DNA of 64,000 nucleotides. Source: JAOUGY01 sp963792365. Lineage in GTDB: Bacteria > Actinomycetota > Acidimicrobiia > Spongiisociales > ZC4RG35. The DNA is taken from NCBI GenBank assembly GCA_963792365.1, contig CAWBVW010000001.1, positions 992,001-1,056,000 of the forward strand. The letters are read 5' to 3'. How positions within the stretch are numbered: the stretch's first letter is position 1; every line of letters starts with the position of its first letter. Below, in pieces: positions 8,898 through 16,351 of this stretch. Both the position numbers and the translations under genes were made by a program. The notes beneath the pieces are model-generated. The model was not told the DNA's origin. It saw only the letters and a program-made list of their open reading frames with translations, and did not search any database.

Positions 8898-9469
8898 GAT
8901 GCGCTCCTGTGTACTCGCTGATCGCCGCTCGTCGCAGCGCTGATGGCTCGAGCCATCTCACGTGTCAATGCCGGTCCACCCAACGCCTCGACGATGGAGA
9001 TCATCCGCGCTCCGATCATCGGTGCGGTCCGAGCAACGAGGTCGTGGCCTTGCTCCGTGACGCGAATCCGGACCACGCGGCCGTCGTCGGAGTCCCTCGT
9101 TCTCTCCACCAACAGCTCCCCTTCGAGGCGATCGAGAGTGGCGCTCACGGTCGACTCCCGCACCTGGAGATGCCGTGCCAGCTCGCCCACCGTCGCTCCT
9201 TCGGGATCCGATTGGAACACAGCCGCCATCAGCAGCCGCCATCGGGCAGGCGATAGACCGACCTCCTCGAGGGTGGCTGCCATGGCCTCCAGCAACGAGA
9301 CGGCGGAGCGCCCCAGCTCGATCAATGAGCCCGCCGTCTCGATCGGCGCGTCCGGAAGCCGCTGTCCTACGTTCTCGATGAGTTCGTCATCGATGTCTCC
9401 GAACGGGAACAAGTCACCAACCGATACGGGCACCGGCAGTAATTTAGGTATCCTAACGAGTTTTTTCAA
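8894..9469 (-). CDS. MarR-family transcriptional regulator
   Basis: This is a winged-helix regulator of up to 191 residues. The core (about 50-160) reads LSPARWRLLMAAV, then the recognition region ATVGELARHLQVRESTVSA and the wing ERTRDSDDGRVVRIRVTEQG, a clear MarR pattern. The longest frame starts at a TTG (9469) with the palindrome 9444-9456 inside it. A GTG at 9433 is a better start, because it leaves that palindrome about 10 bp upstream as an operator. The gene overlaps the exporter gene by four bases, so it probably represses its own operon and is released by an exported ligand. Confidence 0.83.
   Translation of the reverse strand: MKKLVRIPKLLPVPVSVGDLFPFGDIDDELIENVGQRLPDAPIETAGSLIELGRSAVSLLEAMAATLEEVGLSPARWRLLMAAVFQSDPEGATVGELARHLQVRESTVSATLDRLEGELLVERTRDSDDGRVVRIRVTEQGHDLVARTAPMIGARMISIVEALGGPALTREMARAISAATSGDQRVHRSAS
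9444..9456. promoter_or_regulatory. Palindromic operator TTAGG-TAT-CCTAA upstream of the marR gene
   Basis: This is a perfect 5-3-5 inverted repeat in otherwise GC-rich DNA, set at the likely start of the MarR gene. MarR proteins usually bind such short palindromes over their own promoter, so autoregulation is likely. The half sites also resemble part of an IdeR/DtxR iron box, but the full 19-bp box is absent. Confidence 0.55.
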
Positions 9470-9563
9470 CCCGCCCGTCGGCGATGTGCCCTAGCAATGC
9501 AGCAAGAGACCCGGTTGAGTGGGTGAGAGCGCGCACAAGCGCACCCGACCAGAGGAGGAAGCA

Positions 9564-9776
9564 ATGGCAGAGTCGGTCTACAAGGTGCTCGAGCTGATCG
9601 GCACCAGCAGCGAGTCGTGGGAGAAGGCGGCAAAGGCGGCGGTCGACAAGGCAAGCCACTCGATTCGAGAGCTGCGAGTTGCCGAGGTGTCAGAGCTGGA
9701 CATGACCATCGACGACGGCAGCGTGACCCTCTACCGCGCCAAGGTGAAGATCTCCTTCAAGTACGAAGAGGACTGA
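9564..9776 (+). CDS. Dodecin (flavin-binding storage protein)
   Basis: This 70-residue protein matches the dodecin fold across its full length. It begins MAESVYKVLELIGTSSES, includes Trp19, which stacks on the flavin in this family, and ends in the strand LYRAKVKISFKYEE. Dodecins assemble into hollow dodecamers that bind riboflavin, FMN or FAD and buffer free flavin. I chose the ATG at 9564 because GAGGAGGAAG lies just upstream. A longer frame from 9519 adds residues that do not fit the family. It diverges from the marR operon. Confidence 0.9.
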   Translation: MAESVYKVLELIGTSSESWEKAAKAAVDKASHSIRELRVAEVSELDMTIDDGSVTLYRAKVKISFKYEED

Positions 9777-9779
9777 GTC

Positions 9780-10249
9780 TTGGATCGTTCGTCCCGTTCG
9801 CTGCAGCTGTTCTTCGCCGCGCCGCGAGGGCTGTATCGAGTCGGCTCGGCTGGGTGCTGGGACACCGCTTCTTGTCCGTCGGTCATCGCGGCAGGAAGAG
9901 CGGCAAGCTGCGCGAAACCGTTCTCGAGGTGGTCCGTTACGACCCCCGCCACATGTGAAAGCGTTGTTGCTTCGGCGTAGGGACCGCAGCGGACTGGTAT
10001 CGCAACATCGCGGCCGACCCTGCGCTGCAAGTGCGAACGGGACGAATGGACTACGTGCCAGATCAGCGCTTTCTCACGGCGACGGAGGCCAGGGGAGCCG
10101 CAATCGAGTTCTGTCGGCGCCACACGCTGAAGGCTCGCCTTGCGCCCAGGGCCCTGACCACTATCGGCGCAGTCGAAGAGGGTGCCTTCACAGATCCTGT
10201 TGAGCTGCTGGCATCGCTGCCGATGGTGGCGTTTCGCCCAAAGGAGTGA
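9780..10249 (+). pseudogene. Frameshifted deazaflavin (F420)-dependent nitroreductase (Ddn-like)
   Basis: Three reading-frame segments together spell one Ddn-type protein. The first runs from 9780 (SLQLFFAAPRGLYRVG). The second, in another frame from about 9840, reads LGWVLGHRFLSVGHRGRKSG then LRETVLEVVRYDP. A short patch to 9980 in the first frame (ATCESVVAS) follows, then the second frame again (ADWYRNIAADPALQV to FRPKE, stop 10249). The RGRKSG...R.T.LEVV motif is the F420-binding region of this actinobacterial family. At least three frame changes are needed, so it is a decayed gene or a poorly assembled stretch. The start lies four bases after the dodecin stop. Confidence 0.7.
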
Positions 10250-10291
10250 AGGAACAGACGCGACGTATCGTTCCGTATGTGCGCGATGCGG

Positions 10292-11536
10292 TCAGAGAAG
10301 GCGGTTACGGGATCGACGCCGCGAGCTCGTCCGGGAAGGTTTGGCGGGCTCACGCACGGGCGGCACCCATGCCGACAAATCGTCCAGACGTTCGTCGTTG
10401 GAGAACATCTTCACGATCGGCTCGTGGAGACCGGCCTCTTTCTGGACCCGTTTCACCAAGTGCTCTTGATTCCATTCGACCATCGTCACCACGAGGCCGG
10501 CTTGGCCTGCGCGGGCCGTGCGACCGGAGCGGTGGAGGTAGGTCCGGGCATCCTCAGGAGGATCCCAGTGGACGACGACGTCTAGGCCGTCGATGTGGAT
10601 ACCACGGGCTGCGACGTTGGTCGACACGAGCACTTCGGTCTTCCCGCTCGTGATTCGATCGAGAGTGCTTTCCCTCTTCGCCTGTGGAATGTCGCCATGA
10701 ATCGCCTGGGCGGCGACGCCTAGATCCCGGAGGTCGGCAGCCACTCGATCGGCGTTGCGCTTGGTGTGCACGAACACGATGGTTCGGGTCGCACTGGCGG
10801 CGATCCGTGACACGACTTTCGCCTTGTCCATGTGATGGACCTCGATGAACCTGTGGAGCGATTCCTCGACCGTCTGGGACTCGGATTCGACTTCGTGGTA
10901 CACGGGATCGTGCAGATAGCTGTTCACCAACGCCTGCACCCGATGATCGAGCGTTGCTGAGAACAGCATCACCTGAGCCTCGCGATCGACGTCACGCATC
11001 AGATGGTGGACCTGAGGGAGGAACCCCATGTCGGCCATTTCGTCGGCCTCGTCTATCACGACCATTTCAACACCGTCGAGCAACACCGCCTTGCGATCCG
11101 CCAGATCGATGAGACGGCCCGGGGTGGCGACCACTACCTCGGCACCGCTGGAGAAGGCATCCACCTGTGGCTTCATGGGTACACCGCCGTAGACCGCTAT
11201 CAACTCGTGTCCCCTGGCTTTGACCAGCGGCTCGAGTGCTGTCGCAACCTGAAGGCACAATTCCCGTGTCGGGACGACAATCAGGGCCCGCGGTCGTTTC
11301 GGTTCGGCGTCCGTGAGGTTCTGGATCATCGGCAGACCGAAGGCGAGGGTCTTGCCCGATCCGGTCTTCGCCTTCCCGCACACGTCGAGCCCGTCGAGCG
11401 CGTCGGGAATCGTCAGCTGTTGGATCGGAAAGGGGGAGGCGATACCCGCTCCGGAGAGCACTTCGACGAGATCGACATCGAGACCTAGCTCGGCAAATGA
11501 GATTTGTTGTGAGGCTGACAGAAGGACTCCTGGCAC
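10292..11536 (-). CDS. DEAD-box ATP-dependent RNA helicase
   Basis: This RNA helicase of about 414 residues has all the family motifs in order: Walker A (AKTGSGKT), PTRELCLQV (motif Ia), VIDEADEMADMG (motif II), SAT (motif III), and HRSGRTARAG (motif VI) in the second RecA domain. The Q-motif region (ISFAELGLDVDLVEVL...PFPIQQ) lies at the N-terminus. The short basic tail (TSSRRRSRN) is common in cold-shock and ribosome-assembly helicases. I prefer the GTG at 11536, which gives a normal-length N-terminus. An upstream ATG at 11614 adds 26 residues that do not look conserved. Confidence 0.88.
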   Translation of the reverse strand: MPGVLLSASQQISFAELGLDVDLVEVLSGAGIASPFPIQQLTIPDALDGLDVCGKAKTGSGKTLAFGLPMIQNLTDAEPKRPRALIVVPTRELCLQVATALEPLVKARGHELIAVYGGVPMKPQVDAFSSGAEVVVATPGRLIDLADRKAVLLDGVEMVVIDEADEMADMGFLPQVHHLMRDVDREAQVMLFSATLDHRVQALVNSYLHDPVYHEVESESQTVEESLHRFIEVHHMDKAKVVSRIAASATRTIVFVHTKRNADRVAADLRDLGVAAQAIHGDIPQAKRESTLDRITSGKTEVLVSTNVAARGIHIDGLDVVVHWDPPEDARTYLHRSGRTARAGQAGLVVTMVEWNQEHLVKRVQKEAGLHEPIVKMFSNDERLDDLSAWVPPVREPAKPSRTSSRRRSRNRLL

Positions 11537-11733
11537 AAGAGATGCGTATTGGCCCGGCCGTGGCGGCAGAAACCGGCTCGGGCACATCCTCAATCTAGTC
11601 GACTCCGGTCCCAAGTCCCTATCGGGTCACTCTATCGCTCTGACGATCGAGGCCAAGGGAACGAGCCGAAACACCCGCGCCATCCGTCGAGTGAACGCCG
11701 TGGGACCGTTGAACTCCAGTCGTCCCGACTTCA

Positions 11734-12384
11734 GTGAGCTCTGGCCCGTGCTGTCGGAGCGACCTGCGTCGCCTGCGAGTTCGGACGCGATTTCCTTTGG
11801 GAGCGCCGACCACCCGGCATCCGATCTGGAATGCCGTTCTCGGCTCGGCCTTGCCGCTCATCATGGCTGGCTACCTGGGGATCGCCGACGTAGCCGTCGA
11901 CCTTGCGACGGCAGCAGTGAACGGGCGGTCCGATTCCACCGTTTATCAACTGACGGGAGAGATGCTCAATGCCCACACATCGGCGATCGACTCGGTGGAA
12001 GCGATGTTTCGACAATCCGAAAACCTCCACTTCGCCAACACCGACGCCCATGCCGCCGCCACCCTCAGCAGAAAGACGACCGCCGGTCAGGCCATCATCG
12101 ACACCGTGAGGCTGGCCATGGAGGTCACCGGGGGTCGGGCCTACATGCGGACATCGCCCATCGAGCGCCTCTACCGGGATGTACTTGCAAACCAGTTCCA
12201 CCCCCTCCCCCGGGCCAGGCAGACCCAATTCACGGGACGTGTGGCGCTCGGGCTTGCCCCGGTGCGATTGCACCCGGCGGACGCCATCGTGGGGTCGACC
12301 GTGGAACATATCGCTGTCAGGACGACCGATATGTGGGCGCAATGTGCCGGCCGCCCCCTCGGTCCTGCCGCGTCTAGCGTCCGG
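11734..12384 (+). pseudogene. Acyl-CoA dehydrogenase remnant (C-terminal domain only)
   Basis: From about 11815 the frame encodes the all-helical C-terminal domain of an acyl-CoA dehydrogenase: ALPLIMAGYLGIADVAV, a long helix pair, and the flavin/adenine-contact and closing motifs (AMEVTGGRAYMRTSPIERLYRDV, then FHPLP...FTGRVALGL). The N-terminal and middle domains, including FAD-binding residues, are absent from all frames upstream. The natural stop has also been lost, so the frame runs on into the next gene. It is therefore a non-functional fragment left by a deletion that ends near the helicase promoter region. Confidence 0.65.
12375..12380 (+). promoter_or_regulatory. Leaderless -10 box (TAGCGT) for the phosphotransferase
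   Basis: TAGCGT lies seven bases before the ATG at 12388, the same geometry as other leaderless starts in this window. It supports a start there instead of a 550-residue fusion beginning at 11734. Confidence 0.4.
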
Positions 12385-12387
12385 TTG

Positions 12388-13386
12388 ATGCTGACCCCAC
12401 CGCCTGGGCTCCCCGATGCCGCCATCGAGTCCGCTCTCCAACGCGGGTGGGGATTCCGGGCCGACACCATCGAGTACGCGCCTCTCGGTTTCGGGAGTCA
12501 TCACTGGCTGGTGGCCGCCGCCGGTCGCCGTTGGTTCGTGACAGTGGATGACCTGGCCACCAAGGCGCGAGATCCAGATGAACCGCTAAAAGGTCCGCAA
12601 GGCCGCCTGCGAGTGGCGCTCCAAGCGGCCCGCCGGCTACGAGATCACGGCTTGGAGTTCGTTGTCGCCCCGCTCGCCGCCGTCGGCGGGGCGATCACGG
12701 TCGCCGCAGCCAGAGGTTTCGAGATGGCGGTGTACGAGCACGTCGCCGGCATCCATCACACATGGGGTCCGTACCCCTCGAGGCGCGAACGAATGGCGGC
12801 GCTCGAACTGGTGGTGCGCCTCCACCGTGCCCCGGAAGGTCTCCAAGCCGACGCCGGTCGGGAGGATTTCGAGGTTCCCCGGCGCCACCAGCTGGTCGCG
12901 GCGATCGGCGACATCGGGTCGACGTGGCTGGAGGGGCCGTTCGCCGAGCGCGCACGGGACCTGCTGGCGCCACACGCAGATGCCGTTTCGACCGCACTGA
13001 CCAGATTCGACCAACTGACCGATGGCGTCCGCTCCGGTTCCGACCGCTGGGTGATCACTCATGGTGAGCCGCACCAGGCAAACACGATCGGTACCGCTGA
13101 AGGCGTCGTGCTGATCGATTGGGAGACACTGCTCGTCGCCCCGCCCGAGCGGGACTTGTGGATGATGGCTCTGGAAGACCGCGAAGTGCTCGTCCGGTAT
13201 GAGACACGCACCCGACGTGCTGCCGATCCGGACGCGCTCGTCGCCTACCGTCTGTGGTGGGATCTCGCCGAGATCGCGGCCTACATCGACCAGTTCCGGC
13301 GACCCCACGAGACCACCGATGACACTCGTGTGGCCTGGAAGGGCCTCCAGGAGTCTTTGAACCCGGATCGGTGGCAGGGCCTCTGA
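12388..13386 (+). CDS. Aminoglycoside-phosphotransferase-fold kinase
   Basis: This 332-residue protein has an APH/choline-kinase fold. The N-lobe begins MLTPPPGLPDAAIESAL and contains GFGSHHWLVAA. The catalytic loop is WVITHGEPHQANTI (HGxxxxxN with Glu in place of Asp at HGE), and the metal-binding aspartate is in VLIDWETL. The family phosphorylates small hydroxyl compounds, and the N-terminus resembles a subgroup common in actinobacteria with no known substrate. The His-Gly-Glu variant makes activity somewhat less certain. It is preceded in frame by an acyl-CoA dehydrogenase relic, from which I separate it. Confidence 0.75.
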   Translation: MLTPPPGLPDAAIESALQRGWGFRADTIEYAPLGFGSHHWLVAAAGRRWFVTVDDLATKARDPDEPLKGPQGRLRVALQAARRLRDHGLEFVVAPLAAVGGAITVAAARGFEMAVYEHVAGIHHTWGPYPSRRERMAALELVVRLHRAPEGLQADAGREDFEVPRRHQLVAAIGDIGSTWLEGPFAERARDLLAPHADAVSTALTRFDQLTDGVRSGSDRWVITHGEPHQANTIGTAEGVVLIDWETLLVAPPERDLWMMALEDREVLVRYETRTRRAADPDALVAYRLWWDLAEIAAYIDQFRRPHETTDDTRVAWKGLQESLNPDRWQGL

Positions 13387-13478
13387 CATCGGGTGGGGCC
13401 GCCATCCGGCAACCCCGCCCGTCCCGCCTCATGCCAGGCACTCTCCGACCCGTGGGTTGTAATCGGCGAACGCAGCCG

Positions 13479-13500
13479 CTGGGTGGGATTTCCCACCCAG
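13479..13500. terminator. Strong hairpin (10-bp stem, 2-nt centre)
   Basis: CTGGGTGGGA and TCCCACCCAG pair perfectly around TT. It sits between the convergent phosphotransferase and SLH-repeat genes, where a bidirectional terminator is expected. No T-run follows, so it may act as a Rho-independent structure without a U-tract or as an RNA-end stabiliser. Confidence 0.5.
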
Positions 13501-13541
13501 GCGCGGGCAGTCGCGCGACCGGCCCCTCGTTCTGTGGGCTG

Positions 13542-13564
13542 TGGTCCGCCAAAATGGCGGACCA
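13542..13564. terminator. Second strong hairpin (10-bp stem, AAA loop)
   Basis: TGGTCCGCCA and TGGCGGACCA pair perfectly around AAA, 41 bp after the first hairpin in the same convergent gap. It is probably part of a double, two-direction terminator. Confidence 0.5.
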
Positions 13565-13605
13565 ATACCCTGGGTTCCGGTTCCGGGCGGGGCGGCTGAC
13601 CGCGC

Positions 13606-14955
13606 TCAGGGTGTCGGCAGCCCTCTGAAGAGGAACGCCGCCATCTGACCGCGCGTCACCGGATCATCAGGACAGAACACCGAATTCGCCGGCGGATCAC
13701 AGCCCAGCGTGATTCCCGCCTCCGCCAACGCCTCGATGTCGGACTCGAACACCGAACCATCGTCATCTGAGAACCGGCCCGCCGAACCCACAGGCAACCC
13801 CAACGCCCGCACCAGGAACGCCGCCATCTGACCACGCGTCACCGGATCATCAGGACAGAACACCGAATTCGCCGGCGGATCACAACCCAACGTGATCCCC
13901 GCCTCCGCCAACGCCTCGATGTCGGACTCGAACACCGAACCATCGTCATCGGAGAACCGGCCCGCCGAACCCACAGGCAACCCCAGCGCCCGCACAAGGA
14001 ACGCCGCCATCTGACCACGCGTCACCGGATCATCAGGACAGAACACCGAATTCGCCGGCGGATCACAACCCAACGTGATGCCTTGCGATGCGAGCCACTC
14101 GATCTCGGTGCGGAACGGATGACCCAGGGGCACATCGAGGAATCTGCTCTGCTCCGCTGCGCCGGGCATGTCGGTCGATACCAGGAAGTCGTCGAACCAG
14201 ATGTGTTGGGTTCGGGGTGAGCCAGGCATGTAATCGACGATGGCGATCTCGTTCAGCGTGAGCTCGTCGGTGTCACGCCACCTGATCCCCTGGGTATCGA
14301 CCACGAGGCGCCCATCGATCCAGAGACGTTGGCTGCCGTCTGCCATGCCGGGGGTGCCGGCGTTCACGTGAACCATGATCTCGTGCCAGACGCCCGTGTT
14401 GAGCGGCACCTTCGGCTCTTCCTGCAGGAACAGATTCCCGTAGCAACAGCTCATGTCCGGGTAATAGGTGTAGAAGCCCAGTGGCAAGAGTGCGTCGTCG
14501 GCGTAGTCATGCTCGGGATCGACCGTGGTTGCGAAGAAGTCTGTGCCGTTCGGAACGATTCCAGCCTGCCCGTGAGCGCTCCACTGGTTGTCGATCCGAT
14601 TGCCGTGGACCGAGAAGAAGTGCATGCCGTTGCCGTCGCCACGCAGGTTCTGGAAGCCGTCCTCGAACATCACATCGAATCGGACGTAGATCTCGTCGTA
14701 GCCAGGCAGAAACCACTTGTTGAGCTCACCCCACCCGTCACCGGCTGGAATGGTGCCTTCCAGGGCGTAGTCACCCGATCTGACGTGCGCCGGATCATCG
14801 GTGACCGCGTAACGATTCTCAGCCACGTTGTCCCAGGCACTCAGGTCGCCAGATTCGAAGCCGTCCTCGAAAATGGTGGCCGCAGCCGCAGGCTTGATCG
14901 GCATGGTGACGGCGACCAGTGCAGCCGCCATCACCAGGGCAGCGCGTGAACGCAT
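13606..14955 (-). CDS. Exported polysaccharide-lyase-like protein with three SLH-like repeats
   Basis: This 449-residue secreted protein has a signal peptide at residues 1-25 (hydrophobic core VMAAALVAVTM, cleavage near AAA-ATIFEDG). Residues about 28-265 look like a concanavalin-type jelly roll of the polysaccharide-lyase/heparin-lyase I type (FEDGFESGDLSAW, HFFSVHG, LWIDGRLVVDT, IWFDDFLV). Three 61-residue repeats follow, with consensus DDGSVFESDIEALAEAGITLG, a Cys pair (GCDPP...FCPDD) and VTRGQMAAFLVRALGLP, which resemble S-layer-homology domains that bind cell-wall polymers. Paralogous repeats occur in two other proteins here. Lyase activity is inferred from fold only; a carbohydrate-binding role is an alternative. 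Confidence 0.7.
   Translation of the reverse strand: MRSRAALVMAAALVAVTMPIKPAAAATIFEDGFESGDLSAWDNVAENRYAVTDDPAHVRSGDYALEGTIPAGDGWGELNKWFLPGYDEIYVRFDVMFEDGFQNLRGDGNGMHFFSVHGNRIDNQWSAHGQAGIVPNGTDFFATTVDPEHDYADDALLPLGFYTYYPDMSCCYGNLFLQEEPKVPLNTGVWHEIMVHVNAGTPGMADGSQRLWIDGRLVVDTQGIRWRDTDELTLNEIAIVDYMPGSPRTQHIWFDDFLVSTDMPGAAEQSRFLDVPLGHPFRTEIEWLASQGITLGCDPPANSVFCPDDPVTRGQMAAFLVRALGLPVGSAGRFSDDDGSVFESDIEALAEAGITLGCDPPANSVFCPDDPVTRGQMAAFLVRALGLPVGSAGRFSDDDGSVFESDIEALAEAGITLGCDPPANSVFCPDDPVTRGQMAAFLFRGLPTP
13631..14085. repeat. Three 183-bp tandem coding repeats
   Basis: The sequence beginning AGGAACGCCGCCATCTGACC recurs at 13631, 13814 and 13997, a constant 183-bp period (61 codons). Copies are nearly identical in DNA, with only scattered synonymous changes. 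This points to recent duplication or gene conversion within the SLH-like domain array. Confidence 0.85.
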
Positions 14956-14986
14956 CGAAACTCCCCCGTTCGACTCTGTGACGATC

Positions 14987-15529
14987 CTATCTCAACAGGT
15001 CTTCGATGCGCCTCGGCTGTTCCCCTGCAAGAACGGCCGGTACCGCCGGGTCGGAGGACCCACCACGACCCGGAGTGGCCCTGGCGCCGCGCCGATGCCT
15101 CCACCACCATCCGACCACGCCACCGATCACGGACAGCCCCAAGGCCAGCGCGAGGTACCCGATCGCGAACCCGAGGCCTTCCATCACCGAATCAGCGGCC
15201 CCAATGACCGGCTCGCTCCAGAGGAGGGCGTCGAGCGATGCGAACAACGCGGCGTGCACCAGCCAGAGGACCGTCGCCGCGCCGAGGGACACCCGCGCGA
15301 TGTGCACGGCGGCGAAACCCGAACGTAGACCGATGATCAATCCCATCCCCAAGGGCAGGATGACATGCAGCGGAATTGCACCCGGCCAGATCCCGACCGA
15401 GGCTCCCGCCGTATCGGTCTCCCAGGTGACGATGGTCACCACCCAAACGCTCACCCATCCAACGCCGAACAAGAGGAGCGGCCGGGACTCCCGCCTGGCC
15501 GCCTCTCGGAGACGTGCCATCACTACCAC
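14987..15529 (-). CDS. Small multi-pass membrane protein, unknown function
   Basis: This 180-residue protein has about four hydrophobic segments (LLFGVGWVSVWVVTIVTW, IPLHVILPLGMGLIIGL, the ATVLWLVHAALFASL stretch and GYLALALGLSVIGGVVGWWW) and an Arg-rich cytosolic tail ending near a short acidic/basic stretch. I recognise no family. An ATG three codons downstream (15520) is an alternative start. It diverges from the GNAT gene, with which it would share a promoter region of fewer than 30 bp. Confidence 0.55.
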   Translation of the reverse strand: MVVMARLREAARRESRPLLLFGVGWVSVWVVTIVTWETDTAGASVGIWPGAIPLHVILPLGMGLIIGLRSGFAAVHIARVSLGAATVLWLVHAALFASLDALLWSEPVIGAADSVMEGLGFAIGYLALALGLSVIGGVVGWWWRHRRGARATPGRGGSSDPAVPAVLAGEQPRRIEDLLR

Positions 15530-15552
15530 CTCTTTCGAGTGTCGTCGTCATC

Positions 15553-16227
15553 ATGACGATCGGATCCGTGGACGACCACAGGAAGAAGTCCTGGATGGAA
15601 AAGCTCCGCTTGAAGCCGCTTGGTTTCGCGAGCGCGAGATCGTACCGTGGTGCGGTGCTCCACCGACGAGTTCTCGAGGACGCCGAGGTGCCCCCGGGAT
15701 ACCCTCGGGATCTGGAGGCGACTGCCACCCTCGAAGACGGCCGCGAGGTGTGGATCCGACCGCTCGCACCGTGCGACCGGGAGGGTCTGGTTTGGGAGAT
15801 CGCCAACGCCGACGCCGAGACAATCCAACTCCGCTTCCTCACCCGCGTGATCAAGGCGCGTCCAGAGTTCGTCGACACACTCGTCGACCTCGACTACACA
15901 GATCGTCTTGCGCTGGTGGCGTTGGGCGAAGACGGTGAGGGAGCCGGCGTTGCTCGGTATGCCGCAACATCGGAACCTGGCGAGGCCCAGGTGGCGGTGG
16001 TCGTGAAGCCGGGATGGCGTCACGCCGGCCTCGCCACCCTGCTCCTGGATCGGCTACAGGACGCAGCACGAAACCGCGGAGTCGTGCGGTTGGTGGCGGT
16101 CTACATGTCCGAGAACGCGGCCGTTGAGACCTTTCGCGTCTCACGAGGCATCGCCGAGCCTCGGATCAGACACGGTCTGGCCGAGATCAGCTGGTCTATC
16201 GAAGCATCCGACCACGCTCTCGGCTGA
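15553..16227 (+). CDS. GNAT-family N-acetyltransferase
   Basis: This GNAT domain protein of about 224 residues has an N-terminal strand REVWIRPLAPCDREGL and the acetyl-CoA pyrophosphate-binding loop in VVVKPGWRHAGLATLLLDRL (the R/Q-x-x-G-x-G/A pattern, here WRHAGLA), followed by VRLVAVYMSENAAV and a C-terminal strand. The arrangement resembles GNAT domains attached to acyl-CoA synthetases or acting alone on proteins; the substrate is unknown. The start is uncertain: ATG at 15553, or ATG at 15595, which has an AGGAAGAAG stretch upstream. Confidence 0.75.
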   Translation: MTIGSVDDHRKKSWMEKLRLKPLGFASARSYRGAVLHRRVLEDAEVPPGYPRDLEATATLEDGREVWIRPLAPCDREGLVWEIANADAETIQLRFLTRVIKARPEFVDTLVDLDYTDRLALVALGEDGEGAGVARYAATSEPGEAQVAVVVKPGWRHAGLATLLLDRLQDAARNRGVVRLVAVYMSENAAVETFRVSRGIAEPRIRHGLAEISWSIEASDHALG

Positions 16228-16315
16228 GGAGTTGCGCCCGGTCGGTTCGCGTACGAATCGTCCCCGCTCACATGGACCTTATGGTCTGCGATGCCCTAGC
16301 CTTTGAGGAGATTCC

Positions 16316-16351
16316 GTGGAGCCGATACCGCTTGAAGCTGACCCGCTGTGA
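16316..16351 (+). CDS. Possible 11-residue leader peptide overlapping the nitronate monooxygenase start
   Basis: A GTG with a well-placed GAGGAG site (16305-16310) opens a short frame encoding VEPIPLEADPL. Its TGA overlaps the GTG at 16348 of the next gene (GTGA). It could couple translation of the downstream gene, or it may be chance. No codon bias or homology supports it further. Confidence 0.25.
   Translation: MEPIPLEADPL

Noticed and set aside
9444..9456. IdeR/DtxR iron box
   Set aside because: Only the outer half sites resemble TTAGG...CCTAA; the full 19-bp box with its central repeat is missing, and a MarR gene lies directly beneath it.
9780..10249. Programmed frameshifting in the Ddn-like gene
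   Set aside because: Several shifts in both directions are required, with no slippery heptamer followed by a structure, so decay or sequence error is simpler.
11614..11734. Hidden N-terminal half of the acyl-CoA dehydrogenase in another frame
   Set aside because: I read all three forward frames back through the helicase promoter region and saw no FAD-binding or substrate-binding motifs of the family.
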